64,000 nucleotides of DNA from Mycobacterium sp. SMC-4. GTDB lineage: Bacteria > Actinomycetota > Actinomycetes > Mycobacteriales > Mycobacteriaceae. The stretch spans positions 3,782,001 through 3,846,000 of the forward strand of contig NZ_CP079869.1 in NCBI RefSeq assembly GCF_025263265.1. Direction: 5' to 3'. The notes under the pieces were generated by a model that saw nothing but the letters and a program-made list of their open reading frames with translations, was not told where the DNA came from and searched no databases. Below, piece by piece: positions 8,579 through 17,270 of the stretch (within the stretch, counting starts at the first letter, position 1; each line of letters starts with the position of its first letter). Made by a program: the position numbers and the translations under genes.

Positions 8579-9836
8579 GGGGCACCTCGTAGGGGTCGTA
8601 GGGATACTCGGTCAGCGGCATCCAGCCGTCCTCGGTGACCACCACGATCTCCTCGCCGCGATAGCCGCCGGTGCCGTCTTCCCAGACCAACGGTTCGAGC
8701 ACCAGCAACATGCCGGCCGGAAAGACGAATTTGTCGTCCCAGTCCTGACCGAGATCTGTTCCGATCATCGGCATTTCAGCTGCGCTGGTACCGATCCCGT
8801 GACCCAGATAGAAGTGTGGCAGCCACGGCTTCTCACCTCCGGCAGCGGCGGTGGCGGCGCGTCCGAGGTCACCGCACGTAGCGCCGGCCTTGGTCACCGA
8901 GAGTACCGCGTCGACGATCGCGCTCCACCTCTGGAACTGCTGCTGCTGCGCGGGTGTGGGCTCCTCGCCGACGATCCAGGTGCGGCCGTGGTCGGAGCAG
9001 TATCCGTGGTAGGCGATCGACACGTCGGTCCAAAGCACATCGCCGGCAGCCAGTTCCCGTTCGGTCGTCAGCAACGGCAGAGCCAGGTCGCCGGTGGTTG
9101 TCCAGGTGCCCTCGGCCTTCGACGCCGGCATCACCTGCCAGATCGAGTCGAACATGTTGGTGGTGGCACCCAATTCGAAAGCGCGACGCACGAACTGCGC
9201 GGACAGGTCGATCTGGCGCGCTCCGGGAGCCAGTGCCTGAGCAATCTCGGCGACAGCCTCCTCGGTGATCTGACAGGCACGCCGAACGCATGCGATCTGG
9301 TCGATCGTCTTGACCAGTTTGGCTGCGCCGACCACCGGCGCCGCGTCCACCGGCGCATCAGGAAACAATGCAGTTCCGGACCGCCGCATCGCCCCGGTCA
9401 ACTCGTCGGTCGCAACCTTTGCCCCGGCCGGAATCAGGCGGGCCAGGATCTCCGCGAAATCGGCGACCCCTTCGTCGAATTCGAGATAGACCGGCCCATG
9501 CAGGTGATCATCGGGCAGGTCCGTCTCCATCGCCGCTCCCTCACGGAAGGGCAGGAAAAGATGCGGGTGTGCGTCATCGGCAAGCACAACGGCCACCGGC
9601 CGCTCCACGTGCGAGAGTCCCGCATCGGCCAGCGGCCAGCTGATGCCGGTGGCGTACATGACGTTGCCGTTGCCCAGCAGCACCAGCACATCCACGCCCT
9701 GCTCGGCCATCGCGGCGCGCAGACGCGCACCGGCCTCTCGGCGCATCCGGGGTAAGTCCGGTTCAGCGGGGATGTCCAGCCATGTGTAGCCGGTCCGGGC
9801 GATCTGGGTCACGCCGGAGCGAGTGGATGTCGTCAT
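8568..9836 (-). CDS. M24 family metallohydrolase (Xaa-Pro aminopeptidase-like), intact metal site
   Basis: 422 residues from ATG at 9836, whose first bases form an ATGA overlap with the stop of the amidohydrolase gene; the frame is open further upstream but that part is antisense-like composition. All five M24 metal ligands are present: D271, D282 (TDVSIAYHGYCSDHGRT), H346 (LGHGIG), E381 (VLEPLVW) and E395 (GYRGEEIVVVT). The N-terminal creatinase-type domain covers about 30-165. It would hydrolyse a C-N bond of a Pro-peptide or similar small amide. Why a ring-degradation operon carries two M24 genes is unclear; a pathway amide or amine intermediate, or a moonlighting hydrolase, are options. 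Confidence 0.85.
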   Translation of the reverse strand: MTTSTRSGVTQIARTGYTWLDIPAEPDLPRMRREAGARLRAAMAEQGVDVLVLLGNGNVMYATGISWPLADAGLSHVERPVAVVLADDAHPHLFLPFREGAAMETDLPDDHLHGPVYLEFDEGVADFAEILARLIPAGAKVATDELTGAMRRSGTALFPDAPVDAAPVVGAAKLVKTIDQIACVRRACQITEEAVAEIAQALAPGARQIDLSAQFVRRAFELGATTNMFDSIWQVMPASKAEGTWTTTGDLALPLLTTERELAAGDVLWTDVSIAYHGYCSDHGRTWIVGEEPTPAQQQQFQRWSAIVDAVLSVTKAGATCGDLGRAATAAAGGEKPWLPHFYLGHGIGTSAAEMPMIGTDLGQDWDDKFVFPAGMLLVLEPLVWEDGTGGYRGEEIVVVTEDGWMPLTEYPYDPYEVPRGN

Positions 9837-11005
9837 GAGATTCCGAGGAAATTTTGCACGTTCGTGCTGACGATCTTCACCGCGGCCTCGGGACCGACGG
9901 CGTCGACGACGGTGGCCAATGACTTCTCCGAGTAGCCGAACGTGCTCTCGTTGTGCGGGTAGTCGCTCGACCACATCACGTTGTCGACGCCGATACGGTC
10001 GATGAGCTGCAGCCCGAGGGGGTCGACCATGAACGACGCACTCATGTGATGGTCCCAGTAGTACCGGATGTCCTGCTGCAGCTCGTGGTTGAACATGTGC
10101 CGGTAGGAGGCCAGCATGTGCTCGGCATCCTGCAACGCGGTGGGCACCCAGGCGATCCCACCCTCGAACCACCCGACCTTGAGCTGCGGGTGGCGGTCGA
10201 GGATGCCGGAGAACAGATACTTGGCGAACTGCTCCCGGAAAGAGTCGACGTTGACCATCATGCCGACCACGACACTGTTGTGCTGACACGGCGTCTTTGG
10301 TGGGGTCTCCCCGATGTGGTGACTGACGGGCAGGCCCGCGGCTTCGATTTCGTCCCACACCGCATCCATGTCGGTGCTGCCGTAATCGTAGATGTTGCCG
10401 TCATCGTCCTTGCCGGGGTTCAACGGCAGCAGGAACGTCTTGATGCCGTAGGACTTGAGCTCCTCAAGTGTGCTACGGGTGCCTTTCGGATCCCACCAAT
10501 TGATCAGACCGACACCGTAGAAGTGCCCGCCGGACTGCTCCTGCAGACCGGCAATGTGCTCGTTGTAGATGCGGAACACGCGCTCCCGCAGGGCTTTATC
10601 GGGGTAGTGGAACAGGGCGAGCACGGCGTTGGGGAACGCGAGCTCCTTGTCGATGCCGTCCTGCTTGAGTTCCTTGATGCGGGCTGCGATGTTGTTAGAC
10701 GCCGCGCCGGCCAGATCGTCGTACTGCATGAGGACCCGGCCGAAGTCACCGCCGGTCCAGGCTTTGCCCTTCATCCCGACCATGTAGGCACCGTCCTCGT
10801 ACCAGATACGCGGGGCTGCGCCTTTGAGTTCCTCGGGAAAACGGTTGTAGAAGATGTCGTCGGCGACCGAGATGTGGTTGTCGGCGGAGAAGATCTCGGT
10901 GCCTTTGGGGAGGCTGGCCAGCCCGTCCTGGCTGGCATGGCCCTGTCGATACTTGGGGGCGCCGAAACCTTCGGGGGGATACAGCGAAACTGTCGGGCTG
11001 GCCAT
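9833..11005 (-). CDS. Amidohydrolase-2 family protein (ACMSD/decarboxylase-like)
   Basis: 390 residues of the amidohydrolase-related (Amidohydro_2) family, which includes metal-dependent decarboxylases (ACMSD, gamma-resorcylate decarboxylase) and C-C or C-N hydrolases. FSADNHISV near residue 40 replaces the more usual N-terminal DxHxH metal motif. HHIGE near residue 236 and WSSDYPHNE near residue 343 (the Asp of strand 8) match the family's other metal-site regions. The gene lies 34 bases downstream of the P450 gene and overlaps the following M24 gene by ATGA. A paralogue is at 49568-50842. A decarboxylase of a ring-cleavage or ring acid product is plausible; this is inference. Confidence 0.8.
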   Translation of the reverse strand: MASPTVSLYPPEGFGAPKYRQGHASQDGLASLPKGTEIFSADNHISVADDIFYNRFPEELKGAAPRIWYEDGAYMVGMKGKAWTGGDFGRVLMQYDDLAGAASNNIAARIKELKQDGIDKELAFPNAVLALFHYPDKALRERVFRIYNEHIAGLQEQSGGHFYGVGLINWWDPKGTRSTLEELKSYGIKTFLLPLNPGKDDDGNIYDYGSTDMDAVWDEIEAAGLPVSHHIGETPPKTPCQHNSVVVGMMVNVDSFREQFAKYLFSGILDRHPQLKVGWFEGGIAWVPTALQDAEHMLASYRHMFNHELQQDIRYYWDHHMSASFMVDPLGLQLIDRIGVDNVMWSSDYPHNESTFGYSEKSLATVVDAVGPEAAVKIVSTNVQNFLGIS

Positions 11006-11039
11006 CGAGGTACTCCAATCGGGCTGTGAAAGAGGGCTG

Positions 11040-12269
11040 TTACCAGGTGACTGGTAGTTCGTAGACGCCGTAGGCGAGCCGGTCGTGTTTGAACGGCACG
11101 TCGTCGAACGGGATCGCCAGATTCATGGTGGGAATACGGCGCAGCAGTGTCTGGAACACGATCTGCAGTTCGGCGCGGGCAAGCTGCTGTCCGACACACT
11201 GATGACGGCCGTAACCGAACCCCAGTTGCGCACTGGCATCGCGGCTCAGATCGAGCTTCTCGGGCTCCGGATAGACCGACGCGTCCCAGTTCGCCGGGGC
11301 GAGGTCCAGGATTATGCCCTCCCCCGCCCGGATGGTTTCACCGGCGATCTCAATGTCCTCAAGAGCGACACGGCGCTGACCGTTCTGGATGATCGACAGG
11401 TAGCGCATCAGCTCTTCGACCGCATTGGCGACGAACTTCGGGTCCCCCGAATCACGCAGCGCAGCAGCCTGTTCAGGGTTCTCCAGCAACGCCAGGATGC
11501 CGATACCGATCATGTTGGCCGTCGTCTCGTGTCCGGCGATGAGCAGGCCGGTACCCAGCTGCGCGGCCTCCTTGACGCTGATCTCCCCGGCGTTGACCCG
11601 CTCGGCCAGGTCCGACACCGCGTCCTCGGCCGGCTCCTCCATCTTCTTTTTCACCAGATCGATCAGGTACTGGTGCAGGCTCATCGCGCCCTTTTGGCCG
11701 TCCTCGGCGCTGGCGTAGCGGGCCAGCCCGACATTGGCGTGATGCTGGAAGAACTCGTGGTCCTCGTAGGGCACGCCCAGCATGTCGCTGATCACCCGGG
11801 TAGGTACCGGCAGCGCCAGTTTCGCGACCATGTCGGCCGGCTGCGGTCCGGCCAGGATCGCATCGATGCACTCGTTGGTGACATCCTGGATGACCGGGCG
11901 GAGGGCTTCGACACGACGGAAGGTGAACGGCTTGCTCAACATGCGCCGGAACCGGGTGTGCTCCTCGGCATCGGAGGTGAAGACCGAGCGGGGCCGCTTG
12001 TTCACCGTGGAGAGCATGTGCTCGTTCCAATGCGGGAACCCTTCGTTGCGGTCGTCGACGCTGACCCGGGAATCGGCGAACAGCGTGCGGGCCGCTTCGT
12101 GACCGGTGACCAGCCACGGGGTGGTCCCGTTCCAGATCCGCACCCGCGATAGCGGCGCACGTTCGGTCATCTCCAGCATCTGCTGCGGAGGTGCGAAGGG
12201 GCAGCGGGGCGAACGCTCCATCGGGTACTCAGGTACCGACACCGCTTCCTGCGTCAGCGTATCTGTCAT
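11040..12269 (-). CDS. Cytochrome P450 monooxygenase
   Basis: 409 residues, bacterial class I P450. All signatures are visible: the I-helix oxygen-activation motif AGHETT (245-250), the ExxR pair (E286 and R289 in EELMR), and the haem loop FGYGRHQCVG with the thiolate ligand C358. Start is ATG at 12269, which overlaps the stop of the ferredoxin gene (ATGA). The overall pattern resembles the CYP105 group, whose members hydroxylate a wide range of lipids and xenobiotics; exact subfamily is not assigned. Electrons should come from the [3Fe-4S] ferredoxin just upstream; no ferredoxin reductase gene is in the window. Likely inserts the first hydroxyl on the pathway substrate. Confidence 0.9.
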   Translation of the reverse strand: MTDTLTQEAVSVPEYPMERSPRCPFAPPQQMLEMTERAPLSRVRIWNGTTPWLVTGHEAARTLFADSRVSVDDRNEGFPHWNEHMLSTVNKRPRSVFTSDAEEHTRFRRMLSKPFTFRRVEALRPVIQDVTNECIDAILAGPQPADMVAKLALPVPTRVISDMLGVPYEDHEFFQHHANVGLARYASAEDGQKGAMSLHQYLIDLVKKKMEEPAEDAVSDLAERVNAGEISVKEAAQLGTGLLIAGHETTANMIGIGILALLENPEQAAALRDSGDPKFVANAVEELMRYLSIIQNGQRRVALEDIEIAGETIRAGEGIILDLAPANWDASVYPEPEKLDLSRDASAQLGFGYGRHQCVGQQLARAELQIVFQTLLRRIPTMNLAIPFDDVPFKHDRLAYGVYELPVTW

Positions 12270-12466
12270 ATCGTCTCCTCGATGTGGATGGCCAGGGCGG
12301 GGCAGGCGGCGGCGGCGGCGCGGACCTGTTGGGCGTGTTCGGGACCGGGTTGGGCGATCAGAAGTTCGACCACGCCGTCGTCGTCCCGCTGGTCGAAGAC
12401 CTCGCCGGCGTTGAGGACGCATTGTCCCGACGAAACGCACTTGGCCTGATCGATCGTGACCACCAT
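12266..12466 (-). CDS. [3Fe-4S] ferredoxin, P450 partner
   Basis: 66 residues, starting MVVTIDQAKC. Three cysteines fit a single [3Fe-4S] cluster: C10 and C16 (CVSSGQC, where the second Cys position of a 4Fe motif is replaced) and C55 followed by Pro (ACPA). Such small ferredoxins typically pass electrons to the neighbouring P450, here overlapping by four bases. The ATG at 12466 follows the stop of the TetR gene after a single base, so TetR, ferredoxin and P450 would be translated together. Confidence 0.9.
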   Translation of the reverse strand: MVVTIDQAKCVSSGQCVLNAGEVFDQRDDDGVVELLIAQPGPEHAQQVRAAAAACPALAIHIEETI

Positions 12467-12467
12467 G

Positions 12468-13142
12468 TCAGGGCGTCTCCGTCACTGGGGCGTGCCAGAG
12501 GCCGATGATCGCGTCGATCAGTCCAGTCGCCGCGTCCTGCCACGACGCTCGGGCCACCGGTGAACCCTGGGCCAGCAGCCGCTCGCGATCGGCACAACTG
12601 TGCATCAACAGGTTACGGCCCATGATGTTGCGCTCGACTCGGACGTCGACAGGCAGGTCGGGCAGGCATCCGTTGATCCCGTCGAGCACCCGGACCAGAG
12701 ACGACGAGGACAACGCATCCTTGACGATCATGTTGTGGTAGGCCGGGTCGGTCATCACCTGCGCGGCAAATCGCGCATACCAGGTGGGATTGCCCAGCGC
12801 AGCAAGGTGATCGGTCAGTGGGCAGACCAGCGCAGCCACCCAGTCCCGCATATCGGTGGAATCCCCGATCGCGGCCACCCGTTGCTCGCGCAACTGCTCG
12901 ATCGGGCCGCGGTGCTTGTGCTCGATGGCCCGCACCAGGTCGGTCTTGGTGCCGAAGTGGTAGCCGACCGCGGCATTGTTGCCCTGTCCGGCGGCCTCAC
13001 TGACCTGTCGGTTGGACACCGCGAACACCCCGTGTTCGGCGTAGAGCCGTTCGGCGGCCTGCAGGATCGCTTCCTGGGTACTGGAGGCGCGGTCGGCGCG
13101 GAGACTCCGGGCAGTGGTCACCCTGTCAGTGAACCCCGTCAC
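12468..13142 (-). CDS. TetR-family transcriptional regulator
   Basis: 224 residues from GTG at 13142. The N-terminal helix-turn-helix is clear: AILQAAERLYAEHG followed by NRQVSEAAGQGNNAAVGYHF and the conserved GTKTDLVRA, at about residues 24-70. The C-terminal 150 residues are the ligand-binding and dimer domain. It leads a three-gene unit with the ferredoxin and P450. A short palindrome AGTC-N4-GACT lies 9-20 bases upstream of the start, a candidate self-operator. It might also read the GAGAAT-N3-ATTCTC sites elsewhere in the region; nothing in the sequence decides this. TetR proteins are usually repressors released by a pathway metabolite or CoA ester. Confidence 0.85.
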   Translation of the reverse strand: MTGFTDRVTTARSLRADRASSTQEAILQAAERLYAEHGVFAVSNRQVSEAAGQGNNAAVGYHFGTKTDLVRAIEHKHRGPIEQLREQRVAAIGDSTDMRDWVAALVCPLTDHLAALGNPTWYARFAAQVMTDPAYHNMIVKDALSSSSLVRVLDGINGCLPDLPVDVRVERNIMGRNLLMHSCADRERLLAQGSPVARASWQDAATGLIDAIIGLWHAPVTETP

Positions 13143-13150
13143 ACTGCATA

Positions 13151-13162
13151 AGTCAAGCGACT
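13151..13162. promoter_or_regulatory. Palindrome AGTC-N4-GACT upstream of TetR gene
   Basis: AGTCAAGCGACT is a perfect 4-4-4 inverted repeat in the 31-base gap between the SDR stop (13174) and the TetR start (13142). It is the only dyad there and is a plausible autoregulatory operator, but it is short and could arise by chance. Confidence 0.3.
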
Positions 13163-13173
13163 GATTTAACAGT

Positions 13174-14016
13174 TCACGAACCCCCGTCCGAGACCGATTT
13201 GCGAGCGATCACCTTGCCGGCAACCGTGCCGCCGTCGACCGGAAGTACGGTGCCGGTCACGTATCGCGACCGGTCGGTGGCGAAGTACAGTGCCGCTTCG
13301 GCGACGTCCTCGGCAGTACCCTCGCGTTTGAGCGGACGGTCGTCGCGCATCTGCTGTCGAATTCTGGTCTCGAACTTCTCCAGCCGTGCCCGGTCCTCGT
13401 CGGTGGCCGAGGATGCGAGAATCGGAGTCGGAATGTTGCCGGGCGCAATGCAATTCACCCGCACCTCGTAGTGTGCGAGCTCGATCGCGGCACACTTGGA
13501 GAAATGGATGATCGCCGCCTTGGACGCCCGGTAACTCGACACCCCCCCGCCGGCCTGGATGCCGCCGATCGAGCCGAGGTTGATGATCGACCCACCTCCC
13601 TGATCGGCCATGTGTCGGGCCGCGTCGCGCGTGCCGGCCATCACACCGAGCAGGTTGACCCGCATGACCCGGTCGAACTCCTCGAGGTCTTCGTGGAACA
13701 GGCCCTTCTTCAACGGGCTGGAAATCCCGGCGTTGTTGACCATGACGTGCAGACCACCGAACTCTGCGACCGCAGCGTCCACCAGCGCACCAACCTCGGC
13801 TTGCTCACCGACATCGGTGTGCCGGTATACCGTGCGGCCCCCCGCGGCGTTGAGCTCGTCGGCCAGGGCCCGGCCGAGGTCGTCACGGACGTCGGCGATC
13901 AGCACCCCGGCGCCTTCGGCCGCGAACCGCGCGGCGATGCCGCGTCCGATGCCGGACGCACCACCGGTGACGATCGCGGTTTTCCCCGACAGTTCTGCGC
14001 CCGCCGTTCCCGTCAT
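13174..14016 (-). CDS. Short-chain dehydrogenase/reductase
   Basis: 280 residues from ATG at 14016, an ATGA overlap with the upstream hydrolase gene. Classical SDR features: TGGASGIG near residue 19, NNAGI near 98, Ser in LGSIGG and YRASKAAII (Tyr-x3-Lys) near residue 165. NCIAPGNIPTPI follows, and the protein ends with a GTVLPVDGG block. The long GRG..DADRARLEKFETRIRQQ-type helix before the end is a lid over the active site. Similar enzymes oxidise ring alcohols or steroid hydroxyls with NAD. It sits between a C-C hydrolase and the TetR-P450 unit, so an alcohol made by the P450 is a reasonable but unproven substrate. Confidence 0.85.
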   Translation of the reverse strand: MTGTAGAELSGKTAIVTGGASGIGRGIAARFAAEGAGVLIADVRDDLGRALADELNAAGGRTVYRHTDVGEQAEVGALVDAAVAEFGGLHVMVNNAGISSPLKKGLFHEDLEEFDRVMRVNLLGVMAGTRDAARHMADQGGGSIINLGSIGGIQAGGGVSSYRASKAAIIHFSKCAAIELAHYEVRVNCIAPGNIPTPILASSATDEDRARLEKFETRIRQQMRDDRPLKREGTAEDVAEAALYFATDRSRYVTGTVLPVDGGTVAGKVIARKSVSDGGS

Positions 14017-14837
14017 CGTTCGATCCCTTCGAAAAAGTTCAACAACAGCGCGTTGAGTGCCTCGGGCTGCTCGATCTGTGGACAGTGACCGGCCGCGGAG
14101 ACGACGGCCGAACTGGCGCCGGTGATCTGCCCGGCGATCTCGGCGGCCCATCCGGGCGGGAGCAGCTTGTCGGCGCCACCCTCGACGATCAAGGTGGGCA
14201 CGCTGATGCGGTGATAGGCCCGGGCACTGCTGGGGCTGGCCGGCGGCTCCAGGCCGGGACGGCGGAACCGCGCTGCCGCCAACGACTCCCAAGCACCGGG
14301 GGCGACGCTGGACTCGTAGCGTCGCTGCACGTAGTCCTCGTCGGCCGGATAGGACGGGTCGGCGAACAACGCGGCGACGATCTTGCGCATGCCCTCGACA
14401 GTGGCGTCATAGTCGTAGAGCGCGCTGACGTGCTCGTTGCGCTGGATCTCGCCGCCACCGCAGATCGCCACCAGACTGCGGGCCGGCAGCAGGGGATTCT
14501 CGGAGGTGGCGTCGACGAGCAGGTTGATCGCACCCATCGAGTTGCCGACGAAATGCGCGTTGTCCACTCCCAACACGTCGCAGAAGCGGGCGATGTGACG
14601 GATGCGCAGGCCGCGCCCGTCGGTGAAGTCGACGACCTTGGCCGACCCGCCGAAACCGAGCATGTCCGGCGCGAGCACGTGGTAGCGCCGGGCCAGCACA
14701 TCGATCGTGTGTTCCCAACCGATCTGCGCGCTGGCGCCGAACTCCCCACCATGGAGCAGCACCACCGAGTCCCCGCTACCGGCCTCCAGATAGCTGGTGG
14801 ACAAACCGTCCACCGATACGCTGCGCTGGGCGCTCAC
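14013..14837 (-). CDS. Alpha/beta hydrolase, meta-cleavage product hydrolase-like
   Basis: 274 residues from GTG at 14837 (GTGA overlap with the FMN reductase gene). Catalytic parts: LLHGGEFG oxyanion region near residue 27, nucleophile elbow GNSMGAIN with Ser near 103, Asp in the GGADKLLPP segment near 223, and the final His in AAGHCPQIE near 251. The family includes BphD, MhpC and HsaD, which split the C-C bond of vinylogous 1,5-diketones produced by extradiol cleavage. A second such hydrolase begins the operon at 23818, so the pathway may include two C-C cleavages, or this one may act on an ester or lactone. Confidence 0.85.
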   Translation of the reverse strand: MSAQRSVSVDGLSTSYLEAGSGDSVVLLHGGEFGASAQIGWEHTIDVLARRYHVLAPDMLGFGGSAKVVDFTDGRGLRIRHIARFCDVLGVDNAHFVGNSMGAINLLVDATSENPLLPARSLVAICGGGEIQRNEHVSALYDYDATVEGMRKIVAALFADPSYPADEDYVQRRYESSVAPGAWESLAAARFRRPGLEPPASPSSARAYHRISVPTLIVEGGADKLLPPGWAAEIAGQITGASSAVVSAAGHCPQIEQPEALNALLLNFFEGIER

Positions 14838-15436
14838 GCGGAGCCCCGCGCGGTCTGCGCGAATGCCAGCAGTTGGCTTGCCAGCAGCTCCAACTGGTTG
14901 GCCACGGCTTTGCCCTGTTCGGTGTCGGCCAGCTCGCCAGAGGGGTCCCAGATCGGGTCGGCCGAGTTGATCGCCACGCCCAGCGGAGTCGGCCAAGCAC
15001 GCAGCGCGTGGCCGATGCTGCGCAGCTGGGTCAGCGTGCCGACGGCGGCCTGCCAGCCGTAGGCGCAGCTGATGCAGCCCCACGGTGTGTTGTCCAGGTA
15101 CACCCGCGGGTCTTCGCGAAGGTCCTCGATGTAGTCCAGCGCGTTCTTGACCAGACCCGACACCGCGCCGTGGTAGCCCGGTGATCCGACCACGACCGCG
15201 TCAGCGTCGCGCAGCGTCTTGACCAGTTCGAGCGCGCGCGGGGTGCGCTCGAGCTCATGGGGCGCGTACATCGGCAGGTCGAGGTCCTCGGCGCTGAACA
15301 GCCGGGTCCGTCCGCCGAGCCGTTGCACGGCGTCCAGGCAATAACGCAACGCCCGCTCGGTCGACGAATTGGCACGCAGCGTGCCGCCGAGGCCGACGAT
15401 GAAGGGTTGGTTGCTTTCGGTCACGGACACCCTCAC
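14834..15436 (-). CDS. NADPH-dependent FMN reductase
   Basis: 200 residues, flavodoxin-like fold (FMN_red family). The motif LGGTLRANSST near the N-terminus binds the FMN phosphate, and GSPGYHGAVSGLVKNALDY near residue 85 is the second flavin loop typical of these reductases. It reduces free FMN with NADPH, supplying a flavin-dependent monooxygenase. The luciferase-like gene three positions upstream (18590-17271) is the natural partner in a two-component system. Start GTG at 15436 gives MRVSVTESNQPF and a GTGA overlap with the cyclase gene; the GTG five codons on is an alternative. Confidence 0.85.
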   Translation of the reverse strand: MRVSVTESNQPFIVGLGGTLRANSSTERALRYCLDAVQRLGGRTRLFSAEDLDLPMYAPHELERTPRALELVKTLRDADAVVVGSPGYHGAVSGLVKNALDYIEDLREDPRVYLDNTPWGCISCAYGWQAAVGTLTQLRSIGHALRAWPTPLGVAINSADPIWDPSGELADTEQGKAVANQLELLASQLLAFAQTARGSA

Positions 15437-16431
15437 TTGATCGCAATGGGACTGACAGGCGCTCCGACCGCACCGACAACCTTCAACGGCGGTGCGACGA
15501 GCTGAAATTCGTAGACGCCGTCGGCCGCACAGTCCGCAGCCAGCGGTCCGAGATCCCAGTATTCGCCGAGCATCAACCCCATGTCGCGCAGACACAACAT
15601 GTGCATCGGCAGGAAGGTACCGTCGACGCCGTTGGCGGGATTCGGGTCTTCGACCATCAGGTTGTCGGCAGCCACGGCGGCGACGTCGTGGTCGTGCAGC
15701 CACGCCGCGCACGTCCAGTCCAGACCGGCGCCGGGCTCGCCGCCTTCCCCGGTCGACAGGAAGCGGGTCCACCACCCGGTGTGCACGACCACGATGTCAC
15801 CCGAGCGGATCTCGACGCCCTGTCGGGCGACGATCTCGTCGAGTTCGTCGGGCGTGATGGTCGTTCCGGGCTCGCAGAACACCTCGGCGCCGCGGTGGGC
15901 CACCACATCGAGGAGCACCCCGCGTGAGGTGATTCCCTTGGCGTCGACCTTCTCGATGCCGAGGTGGAAGGCGCCGAAGCTGGTCACCGAATCCGCCGGG
16001 AAGCCGTTGTAGAGCTTGTCCTCGTAGTACACGTGCGAGAGCGCGTCCCATTGCGTCGCGGCCTGCAGCGGCATCACGATCATGTCGTCGTTGAAGCGGA
16101 ACGGGTTCTCGGCGAAGAACGCGCTGACGTCGGCCGCCACGGCGTTGCGCAGCCACTGCGGACCGTACTTCACCAGGGTGGCCGCGTCGCCGCCGTCGAC
16201 GGTCATCGTGTGGACGGGGTTCTGCCGGAACTTGAACGCGCCCTGGGGTCCGCCGGAGCCGAAGTCCCCGCCCAGCGAGATGACCTTGCCCTTCCTCACC
16301 GTCGCAGCCGCTTCGGCGACCTTCTGCGCGGTGATGAGGTTCAGTGTGCCCAGTTCGTCGTCGTCTCCCCACCGCCCCCAGTTACGGACCCGGTCCGCCG
16401 TCCGCCGAAAATCGCTCATGCTGCCGGCCAC
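15433..16431 (-). CDS. Cyclase-family (kynurenine formamidase-like) hydrolase
   Basis: 332 residues from GTG at 16431, preceded by AGGAG. The Cyclase family contains metal-dependent hydrolases of amides, lactones and cyclic diketones (KynB, isatin hydrolase and polyketide cyclases). WDALSHVYYEDKLYNG near residue 130 corresponds to the H-x-G/D metal-binding segment, although the second His of the usual HxGTHxD core is not obvious. GVLLDVVAHRG and SGDIVVVHTGW are typical. It could open a lactone made by the luciferase-like or another monooxygenase, or hydrolyse a cyclic ketone. It lies between an SDR (1-base gap) and the FMN reductase. Confidence 0.8.
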   Translation of the reverse strand: MAGSMSDFRRTADRVRNWGRWGDDDELGTLNLITAQKVAEAAATVRKGKVISLGGDFGSGGPQGAFKFRQNPVHTMTVDGGDAATLVKYGPQWLRNAVAADVSAFFAENPFRFNDDMIVMPLQAATQWDALSHVYYEDKLYNGFPADSVTSFGAFHLGIEKVDAKGITSRGVLLDVVAHRGAEVFCEPGTTITPDELDEIVARQGVEIRSGDIVVVHTGWWTRFLSTGEGGEPGAGLDWTCAAWLHDHDVAAVAADNLMVEDPNPANGVDGTFLPMHMLCLRDMGLMLGEYWDLGPLAADCAADGVYEFQLVAPPLKVVGAVGAPVSPIAIK

Positions 16432-16432
16432 G

Positions 16433-17269
16433 TCAACTCCTCTGTGTCACTTCGGGTTCACCGAGGGAGAGGGCGAACCGCTCTGCTGAGATGCCACCAT
16501 CGGTCCACACCACCTGACCGGTGATATAGCCGGCCGCGCGCCCGCCGAGGAACACCAGCATCGCGGCCTGCTCCTCGGCGGTCGACACCCGGCCCAGCGG
16601 CGCGGTGAACGAATCGAGATACTGCTGGCCGTAGCGCGACCGCAGCTGATCGAGGATCGGGGTCTCGGTGACCCCCGGCGCTGTGCAGTTGATCCGGATG
16701 CCTTGGGCACCCAAGGCAGCGGCGCGGCGTATCCCGTAGAGGATGATCGCCTCTTTGGACTGCCGGTAGCCGCCGTCGGCCAACGCGCCGGGGTGGTCCG
16801 CACACCATTGCAGTCCCTCCTCCACCGAGCCGGTGTCGAGAAGACCGGCGGTGGTGCGCGCGTGGTCGCGGTACCCCGAAGCGGCCAACGAGGACACGTT
16901 GGTGATGGCCGATCCCGGCGGCATACGGTCGATCAGGCTCTCGGTGAACTGCCGCATTCCCAGGAAGTTGATCCGCATGACCAGCAGCGGATCCCCGATC
17001 CCCGAAGACACCCCGGCGACGTTAAACAGTGCGTCGACCTCACCGTCGATCGCGGCGACCGCTGCATCCACCGACATCGGATCGGCCAGATCAACGGAGA
17101 CGAAATCATCTGCCCTGGTGCCGTTTTCCGGCGCTCGCCGGTCCAGACCCGTCACCCGTGCACCCAGTTGGGCGAGTTGATGGGCTACCGCGGCGCCGAT
17201 GCCCGACGCACACCCGGTGACGACCGCGTGCCTGCCGTCGTAGCGGACCAGCTCATCGAGCGCGTCCAC
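16433..17269 (-). CDS. Short-chain dehydrogenase/reductase (3-alpha-hydroxysteroid dehydrogenase-like)
   Basis: 278 residues from GTG at 17269, one base after the luciferase-like stop. TGCASGIG (near residue 18) is the NAD motif. The usual NNAG is FNVAG, the catalytic Ser lies in NVSSLAASG, and Tyr-x3-Lys is in GYRQSKEAI after an insertion of about 30 residues (TTAGLLDTGS region). That insertion and the FNVAG variant are shared with bacterial 3-alpha-hydroxysteroid dehydrogenase/carbonyl reductases. It ends with VVWTDGGISAERF. Likely interconverts a ring hydroxyl and ketone ahead of dehydrogenation by the KstD-like protein. Confidence 0.8.
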   Translation of the reverse strand: MDALDELVRYDGRHAVVTGCASGIGAAVAHQLAQLGARVTGLDRRAPENGTRADDFVSVDLADPMSVDAAVAAIDGEVDALFNVAGVSSGIGDPLLVMRINFLGMRQFTESLIDRMPPGSAITNVSSLAASGYRDHARTTAGLLDTGSVEEGLQWCADHPGALADGGYRQSKEAIILYGIRRAAALGAQGIRINCTAPGVTETPILDQLRSRYGQQYLDSFTAPLGRVSTAEEQAAMLVFLGGRAAGYITGQVVWTDGGISAERFALSLGEPEVTQRS

Positions 17270-17270
17270 G

